This document shows, one piece after another, positions 11,032-24,145 of a stretch of 64,000 nucleotides of DNA (position 1 is its first letter; each line of letters begins with the position of its first letter). Source of the stretch: Mangifera indica. Lineage: Eukaryota; Streptophyta; Magnoliopsida; Sapindales; Anacardiaceae. The translations under genes and the position numbers were made by a program. The DNA lies in assembly GCF_011075055.1 (NCBI RefSeq), contig NW_025401112.1:124001-188000 (forward strand), read 5' to 3'. Below the pieces are notes generated by a model that was not told where the DNA came from, ran no database searches, and saw nothing but the letters and a program-made list of their open reading frames with translations.

Positions 11032-13661
11032 ATGGGTATAATATATCTGCTTGGATACGGTGGACATTGGGTTAACCGAGGTGATAATAGTTTGAAATAC
11101 GTTGGTGGAGTTGAAACATTTGTATCAGTTAGTAAAAAAATAAATTTTGGTGGATTTGTAGAAGCAGTATGTTCTCGGTTAGGCATTAATCAAAGTTGCA
11201 ATAGTATAAAAATTTACATGCAAAATCCGACCACGTATAGTGATTTACCGTATCTGTTGAAGGATAATTTTGATATACGGATTATGATGAGATTATCAAA
11301 GACACATAAAAGGGATCCATTATTTCTTACAGTGTTTACAAGGCCTACAGAAGTTATAACCAATATGCAACAACAGCGAACTGAACCTATGGATGATGCG
11401 ATTAATTCTGTGGATAATATATATTCTGAGACACAGCCAGAAGGTATGCCTGAGGGTGATGGGGTTGAGGTTATGATACATGATGAAATAAGAAGGCAGA
11501 AAAGCCCTTTACGGGGTACAACAGATAGATGTGATGAGATGGGTACTATTCTGGCAGAAAATTTTCAATCAGATGAGGAAGAAAACGGTAATTATAATGA
11601 TTGGGATAACGAAAATGGTCATGATAATGGTGGTGATGAGGAATGTGATGATACCGGTGATGATAATGATGAAAACAGAGGTCATAATGGGAGTGGTCAT
11701 GAAGCAGGAGTTGGTCCAAGTATATTAGCTGAGGAAAGTTTGTTTCATAACACTTCAACAATGCATGAGCAACCTATTCCTTTGAACGTAGAAGTTACAA
11801 ATCTTTTTTTCGGTGGTCCAGATCCTTACAGGGATATAGAAAACGAAGGTATTGCATTACATTCAATTCCACCACGAGATGGGAGAATCAAAGTAAATGA
11901 TCAGTTCACATCTAAACAGGTGTTGAAAGATACGATGTATAGGGATGCATTAGAAAAAGGTTATCAGATCAAGGTGGCTAGTTCGAACAAAAAAAGATGG
12001 GATATCAAATGTGCACATCCTCAATGTAAATGGAAGGCAAGGGGAGTTAAATTACATAACACAGATGTTTTTGTATTACGAAAGTTAGAAACTCACACAT
12101 GTCCTCGGGATGTGATAATGCCTCACCACAGGCAAGCAGGTAAACGGACACTTGGAAAAATATTGCAATCTGTGTTTACTGCTTCTAATCGAATCTATAG
12201 GCCAAAAGACATTATAACGGATGTTGCAGATAGATACAAAATAGATATCTCCTATACTCAAGCTTGGCGTGCTAAGAATTGGGCGTTGAATGAGATCAGA
12301 GGTTCTCCTGAAGAGTCGTTCAGACAATTACCTGTATATTGTTACAATTTGGAACAAAAAAACCCTGGCACCATTACACACATTGACACTGATATGGATA
12401 ATCGGTTTCGTTTTGTCTTTATGGCCTTAGGTTGCTCAATTAAAGCATTTCGGGAATATTGTCGTCCTGTTATTTGTATTGATGGAGCTTTTTTAAAAGG
12501 ACGTTATTGGGGTACACTGTTTATTGCTGTGGGTAAAGATGGAAACAACCAAATTTATCCTTTGGCTTTTGGTGTGGGGGGGAAGGAAGAAACAATGACT
12601 TGGACCCCTTTTCTGAGAGCGTTACATGGGTGTATAGGTGATATTCCAGATTTGGCCATCATTTCGGATAGACATCATGCTATCATTCACTCCGTGCGAG
12701 AAGTATTTCCAAATGCACACCACGGTTGGTGTAATCATCATATAAAAGGTAATATGCGAAGCAAGTATAAACAAACAAAGCATATAGAGGGGTTGTTTTG
12801 GCGAGCAGCGAAAGCTTATCGAATACCAGATTTTGAGGATGCAATGCGAATGATTAATGAAGAAAATCCTTCAACAGGTGCATATTTACAGGGTATAGAC
12901 TATAGACGTTGGGCCCGTGCTTATTTCCCAGGTATTCGATATAATATAATGACAACAAATATTGCTGAATCGTTTAATGCTTTAGCACGGCATGCACGAA
13001 AATTACCGGTTATGATGCTACTTGAGTTTTTGCGTTCCACCATTCAGAAATGGTTTTACTCTCGATGCACTATGTCAGGTTTGTATAATTTTTTACTATT
13101 TTTTTTCATGATGTTTGAATGTACACTTATAATATATATTTTTTTAATCATGCAGAGGGTTCTACAAATAAACTCACTCCGTGGGCTGAGGAGAAAATAG
13201 CAGGTCATATCCTAAAATCAGCTAACATGGTTGTCAAACCAATAAATATGCACCGATATGAAGTCCACGGTGTGGCCCAATCGATCACTATAGTGGATCT
13301 ATGTGCGCAGGAGTGTAGCTGTCAGAAATTTCAATTGTCACATATTCCGTGTACACACGTTGTAGCTGTGGCCAGGTTTCAGAATCTTTCTGATTGTTAT
13401 CAATGGGTTAGTAAATATTATTCAACCGAATATTGGCAAGCAGTATATAGAGAGAGTGTTGAACCACTAGGAGATCCTTCTGAATGGTTACGTCCGGAGA
13501 ATCTTCCTACGATCCAGCCACCTCCAATGCAGAATCGGCGTTCAGGTCGACCATCAGAACAAAGAAGGAGACCATCGCAGGGGGAGGAAGTATGTCAACC
13601 TGTTTGTAGTCGGTGTCGCCAGCGTGGGCATACTAGACTTACTTGTACGAACCCTTTATAA
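11032..13661 (+). CDS. MULE-1 transposase (MURA/MuDR type), 850 aa, two exons
   Basis: Exon 1 is 11032-13078, the intron 13079-13155 (GTTTGT...GCAG, 77 bp), exon 2 13156-13661; the junction codon restores the frame without a stop. Domains in order: PB1-like N-terminus (about 1-95, with LKYVGG); acidic Asp/Asn-rich linker (about 175-235); MuDR DNA-binding domain (about 280-360, CAHPQCKWKARG and THTC); conserved MPHHRQAG block; DDE core with D484 (ICIDGAFLKGRY), D546 (IISDRHH), the CNHH pair and E646 (TTNIAESFN); SWIM finger CSCQKFQLSHIPCTH; C-terminal CCHC knuckle CSRCRQRGHTRLTC. It would bind the element's ends and catalyse its excision and insertion in the nucleus. All catalytic and zinc residues I can identify are present. 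Which Glu completes the triad is inferred from family alignments I know. The 3' end faces the protease gene across about 1.1 kb. Confidence 0.93.
13079..13155 (+). other. Intron of the MULE-1 transposase gene
   Basis: The donor GTTTGTATAA follows TGTCAG. The acceptor ATCATGCAG is preceded by a T-rich tract. Splicing joins TCA G with AG GGT (Ser-Glu-Gly) and continues into LTPWAEEKI, which matches the corresponding junction in MULE-2 (LTPWAEDKI). Confidence 0.88.
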
Positions 13662-13952
13662 AAGGCAAGACGAGACTTCTGAATGCTTGTAAGTCCAGGT
13701 ATCAAATTGTTATATATTACATTTGCATTTGGGGTTTTAATTTTTTACAATAATGTTTTGTATTGTTCTATTGCAGATGTTTAGGATGTGCAATTTGAGG
13801 AGAATAGACAGTACAATGTAAATCTCCAAATGTTTGGAACAATGGGAAATTATTTTTTTTGTTTGAAACATTCACTTTGTCTATTAAACTGTAATGTTAT
13901 TTTTTGTCAGAAATTTTAATAGATGCTTTTTATTAATATATTAAACTATAAT

Positions 13953-14028
13953 GTTCTCTCTGATTGTATTAATAGATGGTAATTTTTGTTCTATTCTCTT
14001 TGATTGTATTAATAGATTGTAATTTTTA
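13953..14028. repeat. Tandem repeat in the MULE-1 intergenic region
   Basis: Two adjacent copies, about 38 bp apart, of a unit holding GATTGTATTAATAGAT and GTAATTTTT, with a related TTTTATTAATATATTA just before. They lie downstream of the transposase stop. Confidence 0.6.
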
Positions 14029-14507
14029 TGACTGTGAAGTGCATTATTGCTTAAATTAATGGATGATAAAAGAATGTTAAAAGTAGTAATTTTGATATCA
14101 TGGCTATAATGGATATATATATATATAAGTTTGTTATAAAATTAATTTAGCAAAGATAAATTATTATTAAAGAAGAATTGAGAAAAGAGAGAAAGCAACT
14201 TGAGACGGGGGTATTTATAGCAGAATTGTCACCCTTCCAATCAGCAAAAGTGGCTTCCTTCTAAGCCAAGTTTCCAATATTATTATTAATGCATTGACAT
14301 TACTTTAGCCAAATTTTCTTCGCATGAGCTTGTAATTCATAAATGTCTTCCCACCACTTTTGCTTCACTTTTTGCTTAACTTAATTTGGTGGAATGCCAC
14401 CTGGCTTTGTAACAAAGGTAATATTATTTTTAAACAATTTTGGCAGAGTCTCCCCTATATTATTATCATTATCCAAATCTTCTTCGTCCTGTTTACATTT
14501 TATTAAA

Positions 14508-14702
14508 AAATGCACTTCAATATCAATTCAATCAATCCAATCAACCCAACCAAAAATCAACTTCAATATCAATCCAATCCATTCAATAAAAAATGCACTT
14601 CAATAGCAATCCAATCAATCCAACCAATCTAACCAAAAAAACACTTCAATAGCAATCCAATCAATCCAACCAATCCTACAAAAAATGCACTTCAATAGCA
14701 AC
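14508..14702. repeat. Tandem repeat between the convergent MULE-1 genes
   Basis: About five units of 37-48 bp containing CACTTCAATAGCAATCCAAT and CAATCCAACCAATC, separated by poly-A runs. It sits just past the stop of the protease gene, in the zone where transcripts of both genes would end. No coding capacity is recognised. Confidence 0.75.
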
Positions 14703-14783
14703 ATCACATAATAATTAAAATATATGGACTATTTACACATACAATCCAAAAAATTTATAAATATACATAACTAAGAAACAATA

Positions 14784-17549
14784 TCAACAAGTGCATCCGT
14801 GAGTAAAAATCTTAGACGCGATCATCCTACGCAAAGGAATAGTATCAGAGGATGTATAGTCAAATTTTCGACCAGTCGCTAAATACTCTATCATCAAAAG
14901 TGTGAATACTCCACAATCACCAGAGGCTTTGCCTTGTTGTGGAACATCAGTACATCGCATCAACGTGAATGGATCCAAGTTAGGGTTATCACCCCTAATC
15001 TCCCAGTATCTAGTGGCATTAATGATAGCCGGAAGATGTTGATACCGTGCCATCATATTAATGAACTTATCCGTAGAAGATATGAAGCTAGTTGAAGAGT
15101 CATAAACGGTAAAAGTCCACGCTTTGAGATCAATTTCCCCACATGCCCAATGTTGACAATCATAATTGATAGGAATGTACACCTGCAAAAGCAATAACAA
15201 AAATTTGGTAAATAACATAACATAATCTTAATTAAAATAAAATACTCTAATATATAACATTTTAAATACTTTGTCAACAATCGCCCATGCAACGTATCTC
15301 ATATCCCTTTCCCTTTGTAGAAGCTGTGGACTGATCCCTTCGATAGGGTCTAGTAATACTCGAGGCCATTGAAAGTTGTCAACATCAGCCACTTCTCGAT
15401 CTTGTAAAATACGTGGTAACCAACCATCCCAAAACGTATCAACACATGTCCAATTAGCATTGGGATACGAATGACGTAACATCACTAAGTAATTATCCAT
15501 ATGCTGAAAAAACGACAAAAACATAAATTACAATTACTTTGTTTATAGTAATGAAATCGTATAAATATAAAAATAGATGGGATAATTAAGCACCTCATCC
15601 GTTAACCACTTGTTTTCAGTGCAAATGTGGTCCCACCAGCCAAGCTTCTTATAAGGGCCATGCAAATAAGTCAAAGCTGTATCATTATTGTCAGCATTAT
15701 CATACCATTGGTCAAAATCAATATTTATTTGTTGGTTCCCCTCTCGTGGTCGGCGTGGTCTCATAGGATCAGTAAAAGGGCTAAGTAGTGCTCGTCCCTT
15801 CTTGATAATTCTTCCCCGTAATGTCCTTCGTGTATTCGACCGAGGTTGAAGTGGTGTTTCAGTTGGTCTACACTCAGTGGCTATTTCACAATAATCAGGT
15901 GGACAAACATCATCATCCTGGGCTACCTCAAAAATGACCTCAGCTGACTCATCCTGTGTTATCACAAAAGATTATAATTATCATCGTTTCATTTTAAATA
16001 TAAAACAAATCATTTTGCCATTTATACTAACCTCATCTCCGGTGGTGGCAAAAAACATACGTTGCATATCAGAAACTTTTGTTTCAATTGATGTTTGTCG
16101 CTCTTCAAAATGTCTAAAACGTTCTTCCACTGTTTCCATGAATCCATGTAGCATTTCTTCAATACGAACAAAATCAGTAGAAGATGTGGATGCAGCATGT
16201 GTAACACCAGGGGATCTTCTTGTAGTCTGCCGAGGAGACATTGATGTTTGGTGTGTGGATTGATGCTCCGACCTAGTAACTGGTGGTGGAGTCCAATCAG
16301 ACCTTACTAGACTATGTACAGGTATGCTTTGACGTGTAGGGTGAGGAGATTGGATTGCATCACTAGATTGAATAGGCATACGATCATCATCAGATTCTTC
16401 TATGTATCCCATATAATCCATAACTTCTTTAAACCAATCAGATTGCTTTTCCTCAACAGATGGAATCAAGACAGGAGTGACAACATCCTAATAAATATTT
16501 TAATAAATGTATCAATTTTTTATATATAACAAATTAACTTATTTTTTAATATCAAAAATATATTAATATACCTGAGAAGTTTCAAATAGACAGTTAACAA
16601 GATCCCACCCTGATCGCTCAAGTGTCTTCCATCTCAACATACGAGGAATTCTATCTGTAGATTTGCAAACTACGAAACCCCCCAAGTTACTGAGAGTTTC
16701 ATATATCCATAGTTGCATCCCGTAACAAGATCAAATTTATAAAATAAATAACTTAAACATCAAAAGAGTAAAAATAATATAAATCATATTTAAAACGTTG
16801 GATACCTGAAATGCAACTGTAAATCCCATTAATGCATAACATTGCACTGGAATATCTGGATCGTATGCCCGATGGTTATTCATAACTTCTTCATATCGTT
16901 TCTCTACTGCTCGGCTCATTGATTCTGCAGTCAACTTCCAAACCATAGTCCCCCACGGAAATCTATTGAAACTATCCCAATCATCTACTAACTGTAATAT
17001 ATCTTCTGATACTACTTTTCGATTATCTGCTCCTAATAATCCATAATGTATCAGATATAATACAGCCATCTTCACAGCATCTTCATCATTGTTTCCCCAC
17101 ACCTTAGACATGAAACTTTTACCTAGATCCCTATAAGTCACTGATTTATCACTTTGAAAGTATTTGTTTTTTAAATTCAATGAATCTGTAGTTATGTAAT
17201 CAATCATATCTGATTCTTTACTAAACCTTAACCCAGTAATTATAGCAAACTCAATCGGACTAAATCTACAATCAATCCCATTTAATCGAAACCAAAATAC
17301 TTCTCCCAACTCATCCTTATTCACTTGTCGAAATAATACACTATGTAATAAAGTTGAACTATATCCATGCACTTCAAGATCCAAAAAATGCCCAAAACAT
17401 GTTTGTCTAAATAATATTTTCTGCTGTGAATTTAATTTTGCTCTTATATGTTGAACCGTATCCCTGTGACTTCGAATATTAATAGTAACTCTAAAATCAT
17501 GCGCATTATGAAATCGTCTCTCGCCAACTTGATTATTAATCGAAAATTT
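14784..17549 (-). CDS. MULE-1 DUF1985-Ulp1 (C48) cysteine protease gene
   Basis: Exons on the minus strand: 17549-16806, 16718-16572, 16487-16032, 15953-15594, 15503-15270, 15182-14784 (stop). All junctions are phase 0 and together give about 779 residues. The first of these exons encodes a DUF1985-type domain (GEVFWFRLNGIDCRFSPIEF, FPWGTMVWKLT). The last exon holds the C48 core: His (CQHWACGEI), Asp (TVYDSS), oxyanion Gln (VPQQ) and Cys (SGDCGVF) at exon residues 11, 28, 83 and 90. Proteases of this clan cleave SUMO or related modifiers; the substrate here is unknown. The middle exons are Ser/Thr/Pro-rich and poorly conserved. A further 5' exon may start at ATG 17731 (MAGSEAVERRKRRK), but its donor is weak. 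One oddity: exon 16718 lacks an AG acceptor in the expected place (GG instead). All other five acceptors and donors are canonical. Confidence 0.85.
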
Positions 17550-18210
17550 CTGAAAAAAAACACTTTAAAAATGAAATGATAAAGAGTTTGATTCAGTAAA
17601 TTTTAAATTTAAACAGGTGATATCGCAGTCCAAAACGTGGTGGTTGCGATTTTGCGCGGTTTGCGCGGTGCCGTCGTTTACGGCTGAACTTTGCGTCGCT
17701 TTCGTCTTTCGACGGCTTCACTTCCAGCCATCTATTACCATTCCAAACGCAAATATATATAATTCGGCAGATTTAGGGTTTTACTGTACAAACCCTAGCC
17801 ACCATCGCAACCACCGTCGCAACCATTATAACTACCATTATATCCACCGTAAACCTCCGTAAATCGACGCACATTCTCATAATCCATTCAATTAAAATAA
17901 CATCCCAACATTATCATCCCAATATTAAGCAATACCCACAATAAACCGATCAATGGAGATTACTTCAACCAAATAAATAAAATAAATAATATAAATTGTA
18001 TCTAACCTGTGAAGCCATTGTTGATATATATTACCACTTCGACAGATTTTGGCTGTTTTTACTATTTTTCCAATATTCGCCGGTGATTTTTGCTCTGTAT
18101 TTTCAAATTGCTGATTTCGGCCTCCCCTTTTCCGTTTTCGGCAAAGTAACTTTCAGAATATTACATTTTGGATTTTACTAGGGTTTTTAACGTAAGGGTA
18201 AAACAGGTAA
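17550..18210 (-). other. 5' region of the MULE-1 protease gene
   Basis: Between the first confirmed exon and the right TIR. It holds a T-rich acceptor (TTTTTTTTCAG) at 17550-17560, a possible first exon with ATG at 17731-17729 that reads a basic, NLS-like start, and the GCG-rich motif at 17651-17669. Promoter elements were not identified with confidence. Confidence 0.4.
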
Positions 18211-18304
18211 AAAAATATTGGTTTGCTTATTTTGGTAAAACAGTTGTTCACTGGCCTAAAAACGTATAAACGGAAAATTTTTTGCCTATTTTAATTAATT
18301 ACCC
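18211..18304 (-). repeat. MULE-1 right terminal inverted repeat
   Basis: 94 bp, an exact reverse complement of the left TIR. It is followed by the target duplication TTAAAAATA (18305-18313). Confidence 0.97.
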
Positions 18305-18313
18305 TTAAAAATA

Positions 18314-19317
18314 TATATTTATAATATTATTTTTTTATTTTTAGTAATAAAAATTTATCTGAAATCAGATATACCCAAATGTTTTAATCTTCACAAGGCA
18401 ATGGTGAAAAGGCAGCTTTGGTCAAGCCTAGTTCACTTAAATTTCAATTCGATATTACCAGTCCAAGCCCAGCTAATAGATAAGCAATGGGCCAACCACT
18501 TTGTCCACTGAAATTTGTAACGTTCCAATTAAAGAGTGAGCCGCAGAGCCGATAAATTTCATGCTTTTCAGCTATTTGCTTGCCTTCAAGTCACGAGCTT
18601 TAGTAATATTACGAGCCTACGGGTTAGGCTTTTAGTAGAATATTTTTTTAGGTAATTTAGAAGTGTCTAACTCAGGATAATAAGCCTCTAAAATCACAGT
18701 GAGTTAAATCAATTAGTGACAATATTGAACATAATAAGGAGCATGTGCCGAATAGTTAAGAATTATTCATTATACGAAAATTAACTTAATGTCTCTCTAA
18801 TGATAGGGCAATATCAATCATGATAAGGGTTAGAGTTAGACTCAAATTAAGTTGACTCAGTTTCAAAAGTCGGTTCGACTTAGTCTTAGAAGTCGACTTG
18901 ATTGAATTTAGCTCAATTCAAATTTATTTAGTTTAATTTGAGGTAAGTTTGAATTAGAAGAGTCAACTTGTTTTTTAAATCAAACCGAATAATTTTTTAT
19001 TCAAATAGAATTTGAACCATTCTTTTTTTTGGTTTAACAAACTCGAATTAAACTCAAACTGAACCTTCTTTATTTTAATTAAACTTGAACCAAGAGTGTT
19101 CAAGATTGACTCTGGTTATATCCACCCTTAAAAAAAGTGTGCATTAACTTATCAAAGCACCCATGCTTAGCATAGCAAATATCTCAATTGATCACATATC
19201 ATTCATTTGTGTAAAAAAGTGAATAATTTCATAAGCACTACTTGTACGTTAGAAATAGGCAGTTGTTATATAATCAGATTTCTGTTTAGTCAAACTCACA
19301 TAAATGACATTAAAGAG
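18314..19317. other. Intergenic DNA
   Basis: No gene recognised. The first 30 bp complete the interrupted MITE. 18830-19110 is a low-complexity stretch of GAATTTGA/CAAACTCGAATT variants resembling 9290-9480. Confidence 0.5.
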
Positions 19318-19931
19318 TGTTGTCAATTTGTATTTACCGAGTTTGAATATTAATCAAGTTCCAGATTATTAATCGCCCAAAAATCGCATAAGAACAGTAT
19401 AAAATCACAATGCACAAAGAATCAACACAACAATATACTTGATTCGGGTTCAAAGATTAGAACCCCACATCTAAGGCAGATGAATCCTCTAGCAAAATCC
19501 ACTATAAATTGAAAGAGTACACTTACAGAACCTGACTCGCTTCAACTCAACCAAACAGACCACAATCACACTCAAAACTGAGAACCACAACAAGCACAAC
19601 GTTGACTTGATGACGAGAAGGCCAAATCGGTAGAGAAACAAGTGGATTTCTCTTAAGATTGAAAACCCTAACACAGAGAATAAAAGAGCTAGAGAGAACT
19701 CAAAACCTCAACGCCTTATGTGTTTTTCCTTTCCATTTAAAGAGGCAAACGCATGCCTTTTCTCTTTTTCTCTTAAAAAACTAATGAATTGTTTATACCT
19801 ACTAATAATAACCTGGCCATGTAAAGATTAAACTGCCCTTAGTTAATAACTACAGACCAAACTTTGCCTAAGCTTATTCTTCTAATTACATGACTGCTAT
19901 TCCAGTTTCTTAGGTCACAACTTTACAAAAC
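19318..19931 (-). repeat. 3' LTR of the copia element
   Basis: Begins TGTTGTCAATTTGTATTTAC on the plus strand and aligns over its full length with 24146-24761, sharing GGCAGATGAATCC-like and AACTGCCCTTAGTTAATAA segments. The right boundary is less certain because its terminal CA is not preserved. Confidence 0.85.
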
Positions 19932-20137
19932 TCTATCTTGACTAAAAAACTAAAACAACTAAGGACTCCTTTGCAGACATCACAACACACTTAAACTGGA
20001 CAAATTTTGAGTAAGCCTAAAGCATCTCTAAACTTACTCAATAGCATAGGCTTAGTTAAGATGTCAACTGGATTGACATCAGTTAAGATTTTCTTCACAC
20101 TAACTTGACCAATAACTAACACATCTCTGTTAAAATG

Positions 20138-20545
20138 CTATCTTACATCAATATGTTTAGTCATCTTATGAAATACAAAATTTTTGGATAAATAAATAGC
20201 ACTTTGTGAATCATTGAAGATCTTTATAACACTAACATTTAGTCCCAACTTAGAAATAATTCCCTTCAGCCACAATACTTCCTTTACAACTTCAGTCAAT
20301 GTTATATATTCAGCCTCAATTGCCAAAAGTGTCACAATGTGTTGCAAATTACACTTACAGCTCATAACATTTCTACCAAAGGTGAAAACATAACAAGTGA
20401 GGGATCTTTTTTTATCAAGATCAGTTGCAAAATTTGAATCATAAAATCCTTTCACATAAAACATATTAGTAGCATCAACAGTATAAGACAAGCCATAATC
20501 AGATATACCCTTTAAATATCTCAATAACCATTTGTTGCATTCCAA
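20138..20545 (-). pseudogene. copia RNase H fragment
   Basis: 135 codons without stop. Motifs: RYLKGISDYGLSY at the start, DSNFATDLDKKRS, AIEAEYITLTEVVKEVLWLK, and FNDSQSAIYLSKNFVFHK with TKHIDVR at the end. These are the usual landmarks of copia RNase H. The frame breaks on both sides, where the reverse transcriptase and the C-terminal tail would continue. Confidence 0.9.
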
Positions 20546-20699
20546 TATTCTTTACACGGATTACTCATAAACCTACTAACAATAGTAATTGCATATGTTA
20601 TATTTGGCACCTATCATTACATACATTAGACTCCTTACCATATTAGAATATGGTATATTCTACCTGAAATCAGATTCATCAGAAGATAATAATCCAACA

Positions 20700-21420
20700 G
20701 ATTTTAATTTAAAATGAACACCCATAGGAACATTCACACATTTTGCATTTATCATATGATATAACTCAAGTACTTTCCTAATAGAAGCAGATTGAGATAA
20801 AGTCAAACACTGTTTTCAATCTATTCTTGCTTATATCCATACCTAATATTCTTTGCAGGACCTAAGTCTATCTCAAATTCAGAATTCAATATATCTTTCA
20901 AATCAAGTAAAGCATCCATATTCTTAGAAGCTATAAGCATGTCATTCATATAAATTAGTAAGTATACAGAATTATCATTTTCAATTTTCTTAAAATAAAC
21001 ACAATGATTATAACTACATCTGAAAAATCCAATTGATAGAACAAAGTCATCAAATCATTTGTAACATTGTCTAGGACACTATTTAAGACCATACAAATAT
21101 TTATGAAGTAAACAAACCTTATTCTCATTACCAGGTTTCACAAACCCCTTAGATTGTTTCATGTATATTTGTTCTTCTAATTTTCCATGCAAAAAAGCAA
21201 TAATAACATCCATTTGTTCTAATTTTAAATAAAAAAGAATAACAACAGATAACATTAGTCTAATAGAAGTATGTTTTATAACAAGAGAGAATACCTCATT
21301 ATAATCATTGTCTTCTCTTTATGAGAAGCCTTTTACAACAATTCTTGCTTTAAATTTTGCTTACTCAACACCAGGTATACCAGATTTTCTTTTGAAAACC
21401 CATTTGCATTCAATTATCTT
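20700..21420 (-). pseudogene. copia reverse transcriptase remnant
   Basis: Read on minus, the start shows KWVFKRKSGIPGVE (about 21412-21373), the usual opening of copia RT. Near 20941-20952 the catalytic box reads YMND in the context VYLLIYMNDMLIAS, where family members have YVDD, so the first catalytic Asp of the pair is Asn. Several stops and frame changes lie between. It is not functional. Confidence 0.8.
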
Positions 21421-21864
21421 TTGACTTTTGGTTCTATTAACAAGTAACTATGTGTGATTTTTCTGTAGTGAAGCCATCTCACTCTCCATGGATTATATTC
21501 AATCATCCTTGTATTGACTTTTACATAGTTGCTTGAAATTAATGGGTTCATCCATTTCTATTGCATAACCTGTCTACAATGCATATGAAATAAGATTTGC
21601 ATGTGCATACCTATAAGATAATCTAATTTCCTTTTTAATCTTATCTCTAGCAAGCTAATAATTAGATAGATTAAGACTACTATTAAATTGAAAACTTTCT
21701 TTTTGACTCTGTAGTGGTGGTTGTTAATTCAAGTCTAAGATTTTATACTTTGAAGTATGAATTGAATCCAAACCCAATTCAAGTCCACCACTAGACTCTT
21801 GAGACTGACTCGAAAACTAGATTGTGGTGTCTCCACCTCAATTTAAACATGTCTTGACTGATTA

Positions 21865-22110
21865 TTAGCAAACAAAGTCTTTACAAAATTTTAATTCATT
21901 AAAGACTACATCCTTACTTATCACATATTTCATATCATTAATCAACCACAATTTATATCCTTTTGTGTCTGTAGGATAACTAAAAAAAATAGCCCTAGGA
22001 TTTAATTTTCCCCGGTTAATATAAACATATGCAAGACATCCAAAAGGTCTCAAATGACTTAATGATGGTGGTTTTTTATTCCAAAGTTCCATAGATGTTT
22101 TAAAATTCAA
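21865..22110 (-). pseudogene. copia integrase C-terminal part
   Basis: 81 codons with ELWNKKPPSLSHLRPFGC, LNPRAIFFSYPTDTKGYKLW and VISKDVVFNE, which are standard copia integrase landmarks (the first covers the P-x-hydrophobic-HLRPFGC segment). The DDE core that should lie between this and the pre-integrase part (22110-22517) is heavily degraded. Confidence 0.88.
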
Positions 22111-22516
22111 TGCAGATGAAGGTAATCTGTTAATCAGATAACATACAGTGGCAACTACCTCTGTTCAAAATCTTTTCCTTAAACCTGAATCTACCATTAT
22201 ACACTTACCTTTATTTATAATGGTTTTATTCATTCTTTCAACTAACCCATTCTGTTAAGGTGTTTCAATATATGTTTTGTGTCTAAGAATTTTTACTTTC
22301 TTACAAAAATCTAAAAGAGTTTACTACAGAATTCCAACCCATTATCAGTTCTTAAGACCTTTATTTTTTTGTTAATTTTTGATTCTCAACAAGTGTTTTT
22401 CATTCTTTAAAACAATCAACGGTTTGATCTTTATGTTTTAAAAAATACACTCATACCCTCCTAGAGTAATCATCAATAAAAGTTATAAAGTAATAAGAAA
22501 TCTAAAGTTATAAAAG

Positions 22517-23005
22517 TTATAAAGTAAGTCTATGTGACTTACCTAAGATAAAATTTTCATAGAAATCTAAATTACCAATCTTATCAGGATTAACCAATTT
22601 TTGTTTACAGAGCTCATGTAATCCAACAACACTTATGTGCCCAAGTCTTTTATACCACAAAATAGTTTTATCAGATTTAGGAGTAAAATTCATAGAATCT
22701 AACATAACAGAACCCTCCAAAATACACAACCCATGTTTCAATTTCCTTTTCATAATCACTAAAGACCCTTTCATTACTTTAAGAACACAATTTTTAGATT
22801 TAAAAATATATTCATTTGAGTCTAACAAACCTAAAGAGATTAAACTTCTCCTTAGTTTAGACACCAATCTCACATTTTCAAGAATTTTAATAGAACTATC
22901 ATACATTTTAAACTTGATACTATCAATAACAATAACATCACATGACTTATCATTTCCCATTAATAATTTATCTTTATAAAGGTACAGCCTGAATCCATAA
23001 CTCAT
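22517..23005 (-). pseudogene. copia protease-side / GAG-pre-integrase fragment
   Basis: 162 codons. The segment LWYKRLGHISVVGLHELCKQ matches the LWHxRLGH motif of GAG-pre-integrase, with Tyr replacing the first zinc-binding His. The N-terminal part (ENVRLVSKLRRSLISLGLLD) is the usual post-protease region. The frame stops where integrase should continue. Confidence 0.85.
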
Positions 23006-23050
23006 TCCTCACTAAACGTTCTCTTTGTTAGCATAAGGACCTTAACACTC

Positions 23051-23844
23051 TCATACCCCTTTAGGAAATTTGTTATGTCTTGGTTTCAAAATTGTTATTA
23101 CTACTATTATACATTTTCTTTTTCTCTGGGCAATTCTTCTTAAAATAACTCTCTTTGTGACACTGTCAACAAATTTTCTTACTTTTAGATTTGGATTTAG
23201 AGGTTTTCCTATTTTTCTAATTATTCCTCTTTTCAATCCTACCTCTAACTCAAAGCCCTTTATTGATTGCCTTTCTTTCAAATTTAATTTCTAAATCTTT
23301 TAATTTTAAGATACCTAATACATCATCTAAAGACAAAGACTCCCTACCATATTTTATAGCAGTTTTAATATCTTTAAAAGAATTAGGTAAATAGTTCAAG
23401 ATGATTATTGTTTGATTTTCATCAAATATCTTCTCTTCTATATTAGCCAAATTAATAACAATTTTATTGAATTCATCAAGGTTTTCATCAAGAGATTTAG
23501 TAGAATCCATTTTGAAACCAAACAATTGTTCCTTCAAGTATATTTTATTAGTTAAGGACTTAGTTATATATAAGGACTCTAATTTCAACCAAATCCTTGC
23601 AGCTGTATTTTCATTATCAACTTGTCTTAAGATATTATCAGATAAAACGCAAGATAAAAAGACTATATGCAGTTTCTAAAATTTTAGATTTCACATCAGG
23701 ATCCATATTTTCAGGGAGAGCAGATTTACCACTAAATGCTTTTGCACACTTTTGGTGAACAAGAATGACATGCATTTTCTTTCTCCACGTATTAAAATCA
23801 ACTTTCCCATCAAATCTTTCAACATTTATTTTTGTTTGAGCCAT
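23051..23844 (-). pseudogene. copia gag remnant
   Basis: Two frames together cover gag: MAQTKINVERFDGKVDFNTW at 23844 and a second part with LKEQLFGFKMDSTKSLDENL and ILNYLPNSFKDI. The nucleocapsid knuckle at 23131-23172 is broken: a TGA falls between its first two cysteines and Tyr replaces the histidine. Frameshifts lie near 23610 and 23260. Confidence 0.88.
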
Positions 23845-24129
23845 TGTTATTATTCAAGTGTTTTCTAACCCAATTCTTTACAAGACATAATAAACAGAAA
23901 GAGAATAGAGCAAAATAACTATTATTTCTTTTAGCCACAGTGACAATATACCAAACACATGGACAACACAATCATAGTAGCAAATAGGAAGCAAATAGCA
24001 AGCTAAATATTTATCAACTCTTTCAAGCGATAGTAACGGAATATAATGAACAACATGATAACCAATCTTTAATCAAGAAATACTCTATACAAATGATTTC
24101 AAACAAGAATAGCAATATTCAACTCAAGA

Positions 24130-24145
24130 GAGCTCTAATACCACT
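24130..24145 (-). other. Primer binding site of the copia element
   Basis: Directly inside the 5' LTR, the minus strand reads AGTGGTATTAGAGCTC. It agrees with the common plant PBS TGGTATCAGAGC (complement of initiator tRNA-Met) at all but one position. Confidence 0.85.

Larger units (their letters stand above)
10446..18304. mobile_element. MULE-1: complete two-gene Mutator-like transposon
   Basis: A 7859-bp element. Its outermost 94 bp at the left are exactly the reverse complement of the last 94 bp at the right, both starting GGGTAATTAATTAAAATAGG. It is flanked by the 9-bp direct repeat TTAAAAATA (10437-10445 and 18305-18313), the target-site length of the Mutator superfamily. Inside are a transposase gene on plus and a Ulp1-like protease gene on minus, converging near 14 kb. 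Identical TIRs and a perfect target duplication point to recent insertion. The layout recalls maize MuDR (mudrA and mudrB convergent), but the second gene is a protease as in the Ulp1-carrying MULEs of plants. Confidence 0.95.
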